DNA from: Lineus longissimus
Lineage: Eukaryota; Nemertea; Pilidiophora; Heteronemertea; Lineidae
Assembly: GCF_910592395.1 (NCBI RefSeq)
Contig: NC_088321.1
Coordinates: forward strand, 188,001-248,000
Direction of reading: 5' to 3'
DNA: 60,000 nucleotides
A program made the translations under genes and the position numbers. Every line of letters starts with the position of its first letter. Within the stretch, counting starts at the first letter, position 1. Below are positions 42,810-54,293 of the stretch, in pieces. The notes beneath the pieces are model-generated. The model saw only the letters and a program-made list of their open reading frames with translations. It had not been told where the DNA came from and ran no database searches.

Positions 42810-45130
42810 TTTGCGGGGGGGGGGCTGCCCAGGAGCACACTGGCAGATTAAGGATAATAAAAACTATGGTGCAATCTTCATTTACCATCTGCTTGCCTTC
42901 AAGACCATCATCCATCTAGTTTGATGCGTGCCGCCATGATTGCACGATTGGATCAGAGTCCATCATTACGTTACACAGTGCATCATTTGGAAGTTACTTT
43001 TGCTTGCATTAGGATATGCAATTGGATCTCCACTATATTTCTCATTCAAATGAAGTGGGTATCTAAGTATGAAAACTTTGTACGCAATTTCGTCGTATTC
43101 TTACCGGTGCAAACTTAGCACTGCGTCCTCGTCCTTGTGCAGACTGACACCAACCATTCTCGCTATCACATCTCATAGACCGGCCTCATGGTACATCACC
43201 GCTGAAATGACGAGACAAATAAAGGTTAAGGACAGAGTCAAGATCAATATTTCCTTTTAATCATTTTAAAAAGGCATATTGTCCGGTTAGACAATCACAA
43301 TGTGAATTTTGATGTTGAGTACTTGATTCCAGCCAGTAATGCACGGTGCCCGCTGATGGGCTCCCAAAATCTGCACAACACCAAGTAGCAATACTCATGC
43401 TAGGTCCTTATGCCCTTAAATCGGAGGAGGCCCTATGACAAACTTTAGACTAGAAGCATCTCCAACCACCACAGCGTCTTTCCTCAGTCAAGTTATTAGT
43501 TACCATCGTATGCCTTAGAGGGGGCAGATGGAACTGTTTAAACAAGAAGTCTCTCCAACAGCCACAAGTATCTCTTCAAAAACATCTCAGCAACACGTTC
43601 GACCCAGGTAATCTGTCAGCTGGCTGACGAGTAGGTTGGGAATTGTGTGTGATCAGTTCTCTTAAAGACGCCCACGACAAGGATTAAAATCTTGTGTTTA
43701 ACTTTATAGGCTAACAAATGCAAACACTTCCAATGAACCCCCTACAAGAGACGAGTGGCTCTTCGTCTCTCCGACTTTGACACCCTACTGCGAACATATC
43801 AATAGATCAGCCAGCGGTCCTTGGTGTCGCCGCGTGGGATACGCCCAGTGGAATTGTTTGCAAAAGTCAGGGAACCACGATCTGACATCCATAACCAGCG
43901 TATTCCCTATTCATGCCAGTTATAGTCGGGTGCTACACCGCAGTCGGGATCGTGGAGCCAAATGAATAATTGTTTAGATTTGAAATGCATTATTAAATGA
44001 TATGACATACAAGGTACAACGGTCGCAAGCCACATCAATCACAAAAATAGACAAGTCCCGCCTTACCAAAAATAACACCGGCAAAATTATATTAGCACTT
44101 CGAGACCATCAACATCATCGTAGATGTGGCTCTGTGACCAAGACTTGGGTCTTTAATTTGTGAGGGCATGGTTAGAGTTGGCAATTGATATCGCCAGTGA
44201 GCATGTACATGTACATGAAATACAGTGATGCACATGATCCGTGTAGTAAGCCTTTGTCTCGCTTGCGACTGGAGTTTCTTACTGCGCAGTTCATTCTCTG
44301 CCCGATTGCACGACTTTTACTAAAATAAAAACCTATTAAAACCAATCAAGACCAATACGAAGCATAGATACCTCGCCCTACCTTCTGCTGCAGCAGTTTT
44401 GACTTGATTACCGAAATCTCGAAGGCATTTTACGTTTGAAATCGGAGAAAGTGTTCCGATGATCTTCTACGCAGTTCACACTCCAACTGACTGGCGTTCA
44501 AATCAACCGCGACCGATCATGACCGAAGACAATACATTTCGCGTCACACCATCCGGGCACTACCCCGCTACCAGGCTTAGCGTACACATTAGGTTTCATG
44601 AGTTAACGAGAGTCCTTTGTTCTGTCAAAGGATCAATTAACTGGTATTGTCAAAAATGTGGGATTGGCCTAGCATACATACATGTGTATGCGTACTGAGC
44701 TGTGGTCACGGAAAGACATTAGGCAGGTTTCGCGAACCAAACGAAGAGGTACAAACGGCGAAGTTTGCGTCATGTAAATGCATTTGATCGACGAATGTTT
44801 AACATTTCTCCGATTGCTTTTCCTACCAAATATAACAGTTCCGTTGGTCGTCGTTCGCCCGGCTAGCGACACCTGCCGAATGTCACAATCGTACGACATA
44901 TGATTGTCAAGTTTGATGAACTAGACTCATATGCAGTCCATATCGTCATCCTGGTTCTCCTGTGTCTATCGTTGGACAAGACGAGGCCGGCCCATTGCGT
45001 CCAGAGTGTATCAGTAGAAATGCAGCGATTTTGATATTAGAATACTAGCCTTGTGACATGGAACTTGAAATACTAGCATTATATTCTGCAGCAAGTTTTT
45101 TTATGATTCTGTGATTCATTCTTCATTTTG
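42810..45130. other. non-coding stretch
   Basis: A poly-G run lies near 42816. Several frames of 60-80 codons have no supporting context. A minus-strand donor-like site CAGAAG|GTAGGG near 44383 is isolated. ACATGTACATG motifs occur near 44207. Confidence 0.35.
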
Positions 45131-45136
45131 CTCCTG

Positions 45137-45400
45137 CTCTTCAAAGCACTTGCCCCTACTCACATACGACCCCGGGCGATGCCTGAGGTCCGAGGACATT
45201 GTTTCCTGCTGATCAGAAGAATCGCCTGTAGACGTACTGTGGCAGGACTTTCCTTGTCGAAGCGGTGAGGCTTTGGAATGAGCTCGGTGTTGACATTCAG
45301 AATGCTAAGACTGTTACCATTTTCAGGCGTGGGCGAATGACCCAACAACACCCGAAATTACCACTCCTTTTGAAGTTTATAATCAAGCAATCATATTCGA
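45137..45400 (+). pseudogene. degraded C-terminal tail of a CR1/L2/Jockey-type LINE
   Basis: One frame reads LFKALAPTHIRPRAMPEVRG and continues LIRRIACRRTVAGLSLSKR, then stops at TGA 45266. From 45262 the next frame reads AVRLWNELGVDIQNAKTVTI then FRRGRMTQ. The order L-x-APxxI, then R, then a (V)RLWNELxxxIxNAxTVxxFxR motif is the hallmark of the end of the reverse-transcriptase protein in CR1/L2/Jockey-like non-LTR elements. One frameshift (about 45232-45262) separates the two parts. It is a 5'-truncated dead copy. The exact clade cannot be told from the tail. Confidence 0.7.
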
Positions 45401-45734
45401 TTGAATGCGTTACGGCATCGCGTTACATTGGGCGGTGGCTGTGAGAGTAAGATGGTGAAAAACACCTAAACTGCGAGAACCAGCTTAATTACGAATCACT
45501 TCAAAGGCATGCGATGAGATAACGGGCAACTATAAATAGAACGGCGCTGTAACCCAATTTGATAAGTGAACCTCGAGATCGAGAAAAATGTAAACTATAC
45601 TATAATTACTATTCGAACCCCGTGATTTTATTGATATGCTAGGTTTGGACACGCGAAACTTGTCGTAATTATAGCATTGACGTTATTGATATGCCTGTAT
45701 TGATGTTTTTCTGAATCATATTTGACAAACTGTA

Positions 45735-45840
45735 AACAATTTTGCGGGTGTTTTTTAATTTCGCGAATTTAGCGAATAATCAGAATTCGCGAAAGTAGAA
45801 TTCACAAATTTGAATATTTTTGATCGAAAAATTAAAAATC
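45735..45840. repeat. CGCGAA-rich dispersed repeat, copy 2
   Basis: TTTTGCGGGTGTTTTTTAAT, TTCGCGAATTTAGCG and AATTCGCGAAAG parallel 6460-6560. Confidence 0.55.
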
Positions 45841-46504
45841 GTTTGGGGTTTGGCAAGCCTTACGAAGAGGTTCATCCGAATGATGAAGATTGATGTAAAT
45901 GTATGGATATCATATATTTATAAAAGGATGTTTGTTTTTTGAAAGGTTCTCCGATTCCTCGCAAGGCGAAGCGAAACCCAACCTGCTTCGACCCATTTCA
46001 TACCAACTCAACCCGTCTCAACAATAATATATGGTCAACACCAGGCTTAAACAAACTCCAATAGAAAACAAAACATTGTTACCATGGTGTTTAAGAGAAG
46101 GTAGCATCAGACTAGTGTGTAACACTGGGCCATATTTTCACAATATTCTTTCATCTTAAACTACAGAAATCCTTTCGTAAAAAGCCTCGTGCTATATCGA
46201 GGCGACTAATACCGTGATATGGACCAGAGGTGCCTAGTTGTAAACAATGCCTTCCTTTGATGGTAGTCGCAGAATGTCAAAAGTAATGATCAAGCTGTGT
46301 CGAGGGTAGTTCGGAGGTCATGAGGGATGTTACTCATATCAAGGACATCCTTTTAACGGATTGCATTGATATGACACAGTCACGTGGATCACGATCTGGA
46401 ACCTTCCGCATCTCTTTAACACTGCGATTCCAAGAAAACCTAAGGAAGCCTGACGTCTGTTTGCTCTTCCCCGTGGGGGCTTTTCGACCACCATGAAAGA
46501 TCTT

Positions 46505-46610
46505 TCGCTTGGGTTAAGGCCATCAAGATTTGCCCTGACGACCCTTTGATAAGACTGAATAACAATGAGACTTTAGGCCTGGGTGCGAGCAGGCTTTGAA
46601 TAACTGTTTC
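46505..46610 (+). mobile_element. family A dispersed repeat, 3'-truncated
   Basis: CATCAAGATTTGCCCTGACG, ACCCTTTGATAAGACTG, ACAATGAGACTTTAGGCC and GTGCGAGCAGGCTTTGAATA, then the similarity ends. Confidence 0.7.
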
Positions 46611-48290
46611 TAGGAGTTTCAGTCAACCGCAGCTTTTGTGGGCTAATAATGAAGCCAGTGAATTGTTAAAAGTCGCTCGTTTAGGACTCGTCGTCTGGTA
46701 AGAGGTTAATGATGATGTGATCATGAAAACCATCTGTCAAAGGAATACTTGTAATTAGTCCAGGACAACAAGGTTACTGCATATCCCTTGACTCTCTTTA
46801 ATGCTGGCAATCATGATAGCTTGGGGTCGCACTGGGTTGAAACAATCAGGCTCCCCGTGACGATGATTAAGATGCCGCGGATGCCATTTGCGAGTTCGTC
46901 GATGGATGCGTGATATCTACATTTTTGTGTGGTGTCAACGATGAGTCAGATGGTTAAGATACTCTTTGAGTGAAGGACACGGCAGACTTCCAATGCCAGC
47001 AGTACAGACACAAGTCCTCATCCTACAAGACTGGCCCCTGCAGCAGGATTTGCCACAGAAATTCTGGCCCGTAGACACCAATGTCTAGGGAAAACTGGGG
47101 AACGCAGCACGACCTTGAAGCGACGAGCCGATTCATCTCCGCCACAGGACGGAAGTTATACTTTGGGGAGGTTGAACACAGAAGAAGACGAAGCCGTTCA
47201 TACAATTACACAACTGATGTTTACAGGTTGGGAGAAAAGGGAGAAGGTGCGATAGACTCTAACCCATATGTCAATGTATGTTAATTTGTTCTTGCCGCGT
47301 AAGACCCATCGACGACCCATTCATTATAAGTCACTCTGCAAGCGATACTTCTGGTGCTAGAGTTCCGGCTGAGACACCTCCACTTTCTAACTTAGAGTGT
47401 GGGAGTGCCGAATGACTTTGTATCATCATCCAAGGATTTCCGTTTTCGTCATTGAACACCATAACTAGAAAGGTGACTGGCCAATGTATCAGTAACGGGG
47501 AGTGAGTGGTGTGGGCTGGAAATATCATCATCAAGGCGATATCTCTGTTGATTCCTGATGACAGGTGCGAAACTAACCAAGTTGTCCTTCAGAATGACAC
47601 CCTTCAATAATTGGCTGATGCCATAAATGTGTGACTATTATCGCACTAAATGTCACAGCTGTCAATTAGTTCTGCCTCTTATTGTGATCGAATTGATCAT
47701 CCCGTCAATCACTTGGCTCTGGTAAACGGGGACCGAAATCAGTGTCCTTTATAAAGAGTTTGCGGAATGTTCTTGGAGTAATTGTCCTCGGCTTCCTTGT
47801 GGAGCTTGCACTGGTTGTATTAAGGAAGGAAGAGTAACTTGACTACATCACCTTTTATATATTTGACTCATTTTGTCGGTAATGTTTTAAATAATTATAT
47901 CTCTAGAAGTCGTAGTCATTTCCATCAGACCTCTGCACAACCATCACCGGTGTAACATCTGTGGTTGTTTCCCATGTGTCAGTGTTTCCAAACAATAGGC
48001 AGCTAGAGAGACCATGACTTTTCAATAGGGGGAAACACAGAAAAACTTGTCAATCTATCTTTTAGCGTTCCCAAACAATGAGGGGAAACACTCAAAAATA
48101 GAAACACTCAAAAACATTACACCGGCATCGACACCAGAATGTTTTCAATCGGTATTTATCGGAAACGTTCGGGCAGTCTCCGATACCTCTTCTCGACAGG
48201 TCTTTTTGAGCATTGATTTTTATCAAAGTATTTGTCCCAGGATACCACTACACAGTTCATTGTTATCTCAGCCCTCTAGCGGATGCGGAA
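46611..48290. other. stretch without supported genes
   Basis: A 67-codon frame at 47081-47284 (ATG in a fair context, ACCAATGTCT, with an arginine-rich RRRRSRS segment) is the most protein-like, but it has no family match or splice support. A 16-base direct repeat AAACACTCAAAAA lies near 48088-48115. Confidence 0.3.
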
Positions 48291-48299
48291 AGAACTTTT

Positions 48300-48400
48300 A
48301 TTTCTCAAAGACCCTGGTGGGATTCGAACCAGCGCAAAAAGCAAATCACAACCGGGTCAGCGCCTCAGACCACCGCGCTACCGACGCACACTTGACAGTG
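48300..48400 (-). repeat. tRNA-derived SINE-like unit
   Basis: On the minus strand GTCGGTAGCGCGGTGGTCTG (A box) is followed by GCTGGTTCGAATCCCACC (B box). The box spacing is near that of a long-variable-arm tRNA. The 5' and 3' ends do not pair as an acceptor stem, so it is probably a SINE head or a dead tRNA copy. Confidence 0.55.
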
Positions 48401-48577
48401 GGAGAGCGGTAGCCGCTACATATTCAGCACGGTTCAGCAGTTCAATGTGCTCATGACGTGACGCGAGCAAATTCCACGGGCGCCGGGGGGAAGTTTCAGA
48501 TTTGTAATGTTAATATCAATGCTATATTGTATGACATTCCGAGGATCAAGGCCAATTTCAGCAGTCCTTCAAAATAG

Positions 48578-48692
48578 CGGCCATGACGGTCACTGACCGG
48601 CGGCCATGACGGTCGCTGACCGGCGGCCATGACGGTCGTTGACCGGCGGCCATGACGGTCGCTGACCGGCGGCCATGACGGTCGTTGACCGA
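48578..48692. repeat. 23-bp minisatellite, 5 copies
   Basis: The unit is CGGCCATGACGGTCGCTGAC then CGG, with GTCACT, GTCGCT and GTCGTT variants. Each unit contains an imperfect dyad (GGTCGCTGACC), so the transcript could form repeated hairpins. Confidence 0.95.
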
Positions 48693-48699
48693 TGTTGTA

Positions 48700-50415
48700 G
48701 ATGTGTCCATTACGCGCTAATTGTCGTCAAAGAACAATTAGTGAGGTCTTTGTTGTGTTAGTATTGACACTGCTCACTCAATCACTCTTAGTTAGCTGTC
48801 GGTGGCGACATTGATGGTCGGTTGTCAGGCATATGTCACGTGCTGTTAATGACAGTAAGGAGAATGGGAATGGACTATATATGGAGCGTTTCGCATCAGC
48901 TTTTCAGGTCCACTTTATTCCTTGCCTCTAAAAGGTTGAAGTGCGTGCTCTAGGTAGTAATGGAGGGATTGGAGTTAGTATTCGGTAAGAGTTGTAACTG
49001 GGCTTGAATTGGGTTCATCTGACTGTGTCTCTGATGATAGTCGTTCACCATAACTCATGTCAAGACGAAGATTAAGGCAAACTTGCTTGTCCTTCGAGTC
49101 TATGAAGATGTCCTCAAGACGCGCACATCTTTCCGCAACGCCAACACTTATTAATCTAAATAGCAATAATCCCTTTCCTCCGGTGAACGCTTATGGATGC
49201 GTCTCCTTCCTGTAATACAGGAGATGCACATGACGTGCCTCGAATAGGTAATTAATGGCCTAATTGATAGTCTAATTAATGGTTGTCCCGCAGGAGAGAA
49301 GCATTAATCCAATCACTGGTCTGATCCGCCGTGATTGAGGGCTCAATCAACCCCTCAAGGGCGCGCGCCGTTCTCTCCAAGTTAATCTTGCACTGCAAGT
49401 TTCTCATCTACTTGATCATGTCGGTGTTTTTCTTGCGCCAAAAACTGGTTTGTCAAATTTCAAAGGGGTCGGTTCACGATACGACAGGGAGGACACGGTC
49501 TCCAAGGGGGGAGGGGTCGTCTGCAACCGCTTCTCCGGGTATGACATTAAGCTGTTACTCCATTCCAAAGTAACTTAATGGTAATTCGTAAGTTCCAAGT
49601 CACCCCGTTTCACTTCTGGTAATCTCAACCATACGTGCGTCTCTTTTAACAATCTCAGACGCTGACTTAGTGAGTCCCCGGTGATGACGATACGCTATCA
49701 CAACCTCACACAGGCTTATCCGCTGGCATCAGCAGAAAATCAAGGTCATAACACTTAACATCGGTAGAATGCAAAACTATTTTCTCAAAATGTGTCGACT
49801 CTCTTAGTTATTCGGCTCAGAGGTGCCTTGCATCCGCATGATATTCACACAAGACGGAATTCCGCATATATGGAGGTACCAAAGTGAGTAATGTACATGT
49901 TACCCTCTCTTCCCTCTAGGGGTTGACTTCTATCATCAATTCAATTAATCTTACAAAGGCAGATTAGATTCAAGTGGCTAGGGAGTGATAGCATAGCCAA
50001 GAGGAGCTGGTTCCTGGTCGTGACGTAGCTATATGATCACTACCAACTCTGAACTTCACCTCACTGACAGAGACTACAACATTTAAAGATTTAATCCACT
50101 CCTCGATCTGGTTATTAAACGCTGCCTCAGTGACTTCCAATATCAAAATTCTAATGAAAAATAGTATGCATTCACCAGCGATCTCTCGTATGGTTGGTTC
50201 CTGTGAAGATTTGATATTTGAATCCGCAGGAATCAAAGCAATCCTTTATTAAAACCTGTACACAGTCGATCTTAAGTTGTGGACCTAACATGTCTCGGCG
50301 GAAGACGTTTCAAGTTTGCTTCAAGGACAGTCGTACTCTTGGAGAAGTTGAGGAGTATAAGATTATTAAAGCAGCTATTCTAACTTATATTTACCGTTGC
50401 CAGTTTCGCCCCCGT
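48700..50415. other. non-coding stretch
   Basis: No exon, element end or tRNA-like box was supported. GTCTAATTAATGG/CCTAATTGATAG phrases near 49255-49285 are a minor local repeat. Confidence 0.35.
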
Positions 50416-50424
50416 TAAGCTGTT

Positions 50425-50495
50425 TCGTAAGGGTCGGTGTTGTCAAGATTTTCGCTAATAACTTTTGGATAAGACAGTAGAACCATGGGAATTAA
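50425..50495 (+). mobile_element. family A dispersed repeat, left half only
   Basis: TTTCGTAAGGGTCGGTGTTG, TCAAGATTTTCGCTAATAAC, TTTTGGATAAGACAGTAGAA and CCATGGGAATTAA, then the similarity stops before the core. Confidence 0.7.
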
Positions 50496-50528
50496 CGCCT
50501 CTTACCAAGCCATATTGTATTCTGACAG

Positions 50529-50664
50529 GTTTTGGTGGATGTTTTTGTAGCAGCCATGACCGTCAATACCCCAGAGTTTAAAAGCGGAGGATGGAATATT
50601 TTGTTCCCCGGACATTCTGTCCTCGAACATTTCAAACTTCTACACCTGCCACAAATCGCTGAAG
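50529..50664 (+). other. exon-like segment, probably repeat-derived
   Basis: Bounded by TTCTGACAG (ending 50528) and GAAG|GTAGGA (donor at 50665), with an open frame ending in phase 1 (VAAMTVNTPEFKSGGWNILF and FPGHSVLEHFKLLH). Phase and signals would allow a join to the exon at 52892. However, the central part has a diverged relative at 42.57-42.61 kb, which favours a dispersed repeat. Confidence 0.2.
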
Positions 50665-50759
50665 GTAGGATTCGTTCAAAATCGAGGATAACAGATGCGC
50701 GTTTTGTTTCTGTTCTACTGCTGGCCATATGCCTTGAAAGCCATTCATGATGTTGAAGT

Positions 50760-51700
50760 ATATTTCAACCCAATCTCAACATCTGCATGAAGATTTATTT
50801 AGAAAGCTCTCAGGCTTTATCGGTGAAGGCGTTCAATAAGCACCAAAAACAGTTCTGTCGAAAGGTATTGCCGGTGTTTTCACCCTTATCCTCATGTTGA
50901 GGAAATGATGCCGAACTGGATGCATTGGCTGTCTCACGAAACACCGCGAGGGTAAAACTAACATTTACGGAAAAACATAGATTGTGGGCGAAACACTTGC
51001 TCCATCTCCGCGGCAGTGATAGTCGCCTCACCAAATACACGGCCTCAACTCAAACCCCTTTTGTTTAACATCAAATACAACGGTAATCTTATAAATATCG
51101 TCAGGTATACTAAGTAATACTGTCAAGTTCACGACACCTTCGTCAAAATAGATTCCCAATTGAGATTCCACAAGATGCGCGGCTACGCTATGTCCACATC
51201 GCAATCAGACGAAACGCCTAATTTCGTTCATCCAGGTCAACGAGGTTAGACCCTTCCATGGCTTGTCTACAATATATTGGGAAACTGTACGGACCAGTTC
51301 AATAAGCTTAGGTGAACCGAATAGGTAATTCCTTGTCCAGATATCGGCGATATGACCACTTAATTATGAGGTCAATGAACAGTTGCCTTTGCTCGTCAAT
51401 ACATAACCTCAAATCTCGTGTAGGAGAATGAATGACAGAGGATACCGCGATTATAGTTGTGGTTAGCTCAGTGATAGTGAAGAGGAAGATGTCCTCTTGA
51501 TGCTGCCGACTCGAGATTGCAGGGGTATACCTGTGATTGAACTGAATACTGTTATTGTGGCGATAGCGTTATGCAGATCACAATCAAGCGTTTTCGATCG
51601 GGCATGTCCTTGGAGTCCTTAGAACTTTCGTTCTGCAAGTGTCATAAAAACCAGCTCAATATTTTGGGACCATAACAATTTGTTATTAAGTATAACACAT
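50760..51700. other. non-coding stretch, weak tRNA-like trace
   Basis: Near 51462, GTGGTTAGCTCAGTGATAG looks like a tRNA A box, but the expected B box (about 51507, GACTCGAGATTGC) is badly decayed. Nothing else was recognised. Confidence 0.3.
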
Positions 51701-51719
51701 AGCACACTGGGTTCGGTTT

Positions 51720-51965
51720 ACATATGATTCACGATGACATAATTATGACAGGTTTGACGCTTCTCATGTCAGTGGTCATGGGCATCTCCATCAGTGACTC
51801 TGACATGGAAACATATGACACGATATGACACCAGGGTAAGGGTCACACATCAACATGCGGCATGCCTCGTCTTTCGAAATGACTTGTTCGTTCTTCATAT
51901 TAGGTTAGACAGGAGAAACGTGACAAGCTGCGAATTATGGACTCTTTGTTAACCACAGATTCCAG
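51720..51965. repeat. family B dispersed repeat, degraded
   Basis: CATATGATTCACGATGACAT, CTTTCGAAATGACTTGTTCG, TTCTTCATATTAGG and GAGAAACGTGACAAGC are family B phrases. The middle section is unlike other copies. Confidence 0.55.
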
Positions 51966-51969
51966 CCTT

Positions 51970-52890
51970 CTATACCTGTACCGGCGTGTTCCATTGCCTC
52001 AGAAACCGTGGACATCGCCGACCACCTTCGGTATTTACCATCAAGGCAGAGACATTAATTAGTCTCCTGGGTGTCATTTAGAAAGAAGTGAACGTGAGGT
52101 CTATTTATTGTTGATTGTTCACCGTGATTGTGCATAAAGTCCACCGACGGGTCATTTGTCATCCGGGCATTTCTTCGAATAGCACATCAAAAGTAAACTT
52201 AAGTAAAGAACGTCAGCACCTTTATCATGAACTTGATTTTTTACTGCAGCTTTCGATCCTTCTTTCAGTTTGATATATAATCTCGTGATCATCTATCATG
52301 CTAACATGTCGCGTCGACTAGCATGTCGTAATCTGTAATGCCAGATTTTCGTGGTCGTTTTGTTTTGAAGGACTTCCACTGAATGAAATGACTTCCTCGA
52401 AAATAACATCATTAGAACATGAAAAAGAGGTTCAACTTTTACTTCGTCGCTGGATCAATCTTGAACTCGTTTCCAACTCCCCAACAGCACTTCCTAAAAC
52501 ATCTCATTCAATATTTGTCTCAGTCTGTTTCATACTAAAAACCAAAAAACGCAGAGGCTTAATTTGCACAGCCAGCAGTAATTTCATTGGAAACTCCCCC
52601 ACGGCCTACTGGTCCGACATTCAGTTTCTTTCTGAGACATTACGGGCCGATTGTGTACACATTATGTGTAACTTCCGTCCTAATCGTGTTAACATTTTTA
52701 TAAACAAACGTCCCGGCTGTGTTTCTTGGTTCTCAATGGACCGTTAGACATTTTTTCTATCAAAACACGACTTTAACTATGTTGTCCACGTCCGTGTGTT
52801 ACGTATTGTTACAGCCCCTTCTGGCCAATTTGATATTTGCACGATTGCAAATTCTATTTGGACTGACACATTTTGTGTTTTCTCATTGCA
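51970..52890. other. stretch without a supported gene
   Basis: A 119-codon frame at 52388-52747 starts at GAAATGACTTCC and is lysine-rich at first, but it has no recognised motif and no clear donor. It could lie upstream of the exon at 52892; there is no direct link. Confidence 0.3.
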
Positions 52891-52891
52891 G

Positions 52892-53002
52892 CCGCCCCTC
52901 TCAAGGACACACAGACATCTTCAGACCAAAACACACCTCTAGACAGAGATATCAAACTATTACTATGCTTAACACGACCGTCATCGCCGGGTTGTTCAAA
53001 AG
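52892..53002 (+). CDS. candidate internal exon, unrecognised protein
   Basis: Strong acceptor (TTTTGTGTTTTCTCATTGCAG, ending 52891) and strong donor (CAAAAG|GTAAGC) bound 111 bases, symmetric phase 1-1 in the frame reading APLKDTQTSSDQNTPLDRDI then KLLLCLTRPSSPGCSK. A second frame is also open. Just downstream, 53018-53055 resembles 52933-52972 (ACACACCTCNAGNCAGAGAT), a partial duplication spanning the donor. The phase would fit exon 2 of the 54.3-56.4 kb gene, but not its exon 1 as drawn. It may be an alternative upstream exon or belong to another gene. Confidence 0.3.
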
Positions 53003-53264
53003 GTAAGCTTGAATCACAAACACACCTCCAGCCAGAGATGTATTACTATGTTGACATGATCTACGATCTTCAAGATTTTTTTAAGATTCTTGGTTGAGAA
53101 TTTTTACAAAGATACTTACAAGAGTCTTGTGACGAATGTAAATTATCATGCAGACGAAACAGATATCAAGAATCTTAATAAATCTTAACTTTCGACCAGG
53201 CTTCTAAGACTTAGCGAAATGTATCTTGATATGTTGATTTACGACCTTGGTGGAGATTCCTGAG

Positions 53265-53390
53265 TCTGGGTGCCTCATTGGTTAGAGTGAACACTTATCA
53301 CTACCCATTCCCTCGTGGATGGGTAAAGACAAAGCATGTATAATGATTCGTTCAAGGGTCGAACGTAGTGTTACGACCCCGTTCGACCCC
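53265..53390 (+). repeat. degenerate tRNA-like trace
   Basis: GTGCCTCATTGGTTAGAGTG resembles an A box and CAAGGGTCGAACGTAG a B box, about 75 bases apart. This is wider than a normal tRNA, and the identity is weak. Confidence 0.25.
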
Positions 53391-53669
53391 TGATGGTACA
53401 CCCAGAACTTAAACAACTAACCAACTCAAGCAAAATGACCAAAAAACGCGATCATATCAGTGACATTTCAAGGAATCAAATATCAATTTGTCTGATACAA
53501 ATTGTTACATCTTGGCTTTCTGATAGATCATGCGAGCGAGCTACCGATAAACTTTATCGGTCGAGCCTCGGCGGAGTTACTGCCATCCTCGCGATGCCAA
53601 TAATGGTTCATATAGGTTTTCAAACACCGAAACACTGGTAAGGCTGAGTTTGTGTGGAGATCACGTTGA

Positions 53670-53885
53670 GAGTCATTTCCAAAGAGCTGGCTACATACGA
53701 TTCACGATGTCACTTTTCACCCTCACGTCGTGTCATGTTGAGACAACTTACCAACAAGTTCGTTAGACTTTGTTTCCACAGAATTCACGTTGTCACATCG
53801 TGGATTCTATGTAGCCCGTGTTATGGAAATTAACGTTAAGAACGAAAAGGTTTAAGTGACAGCTCTATGTAAACAACGCCTTATA
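53670..53885. repeat. family B dispersed repeats, two in opposite orientation
   Basis: CATACGATTCACGATGTCAC, TTTTCACCCTCACGTCGTGT (reverse orientation) is followed by CAGAATTCACGTTGTCACAT, CGTGGATTCTATGTAGCCCG and CTCTATGTAAAC (forward). Confidence 0.6.
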
Positions 53886-54293
53886 AAGGTCCGTTTTGGA
53901 GAGTCACTTTTACCCATTCTGGCTATCGGGTAGCCCAAACTAAAAGTGCGCCCCGATTCGGACCGTAAACCGCGCGGGACATTCGACCTATGATAACATT
54001 GTAATCTTGAAAATGATATACTCCATTGTTCGTGCAACGTCAATATTCACGGTGTAGATTTCACCGCGGTGGCGATTTCAATATCCGCCGTCCGCTGCTA
54101 CTCGCGAACTTGATAGTCGACTCTCGACCAGGTTAGTGATCGATAAGGTTGATGCGTCTTTGATATAAGATAGCGGCTGACTTAGAGCAAAGGCAACATT
54201 GATAACTGTCAACAGTTGTCAGTGACGGTGTCAAACACAAAGGTTTTCACCTGACATCGAGAGTAACGATACAGAATTTATCAATTTGAACCG

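Noticed and set aside
47081-47284. 67-codon frame with arginine-rich segment
   Set aside because: Single short frame without splice support or homologous copy; length is within chance expectation.
48300-48400. Functional tRNA gene
   Set aside because: A and B boxes are present but the acceptor stem does not pair; treated as SINE-like.
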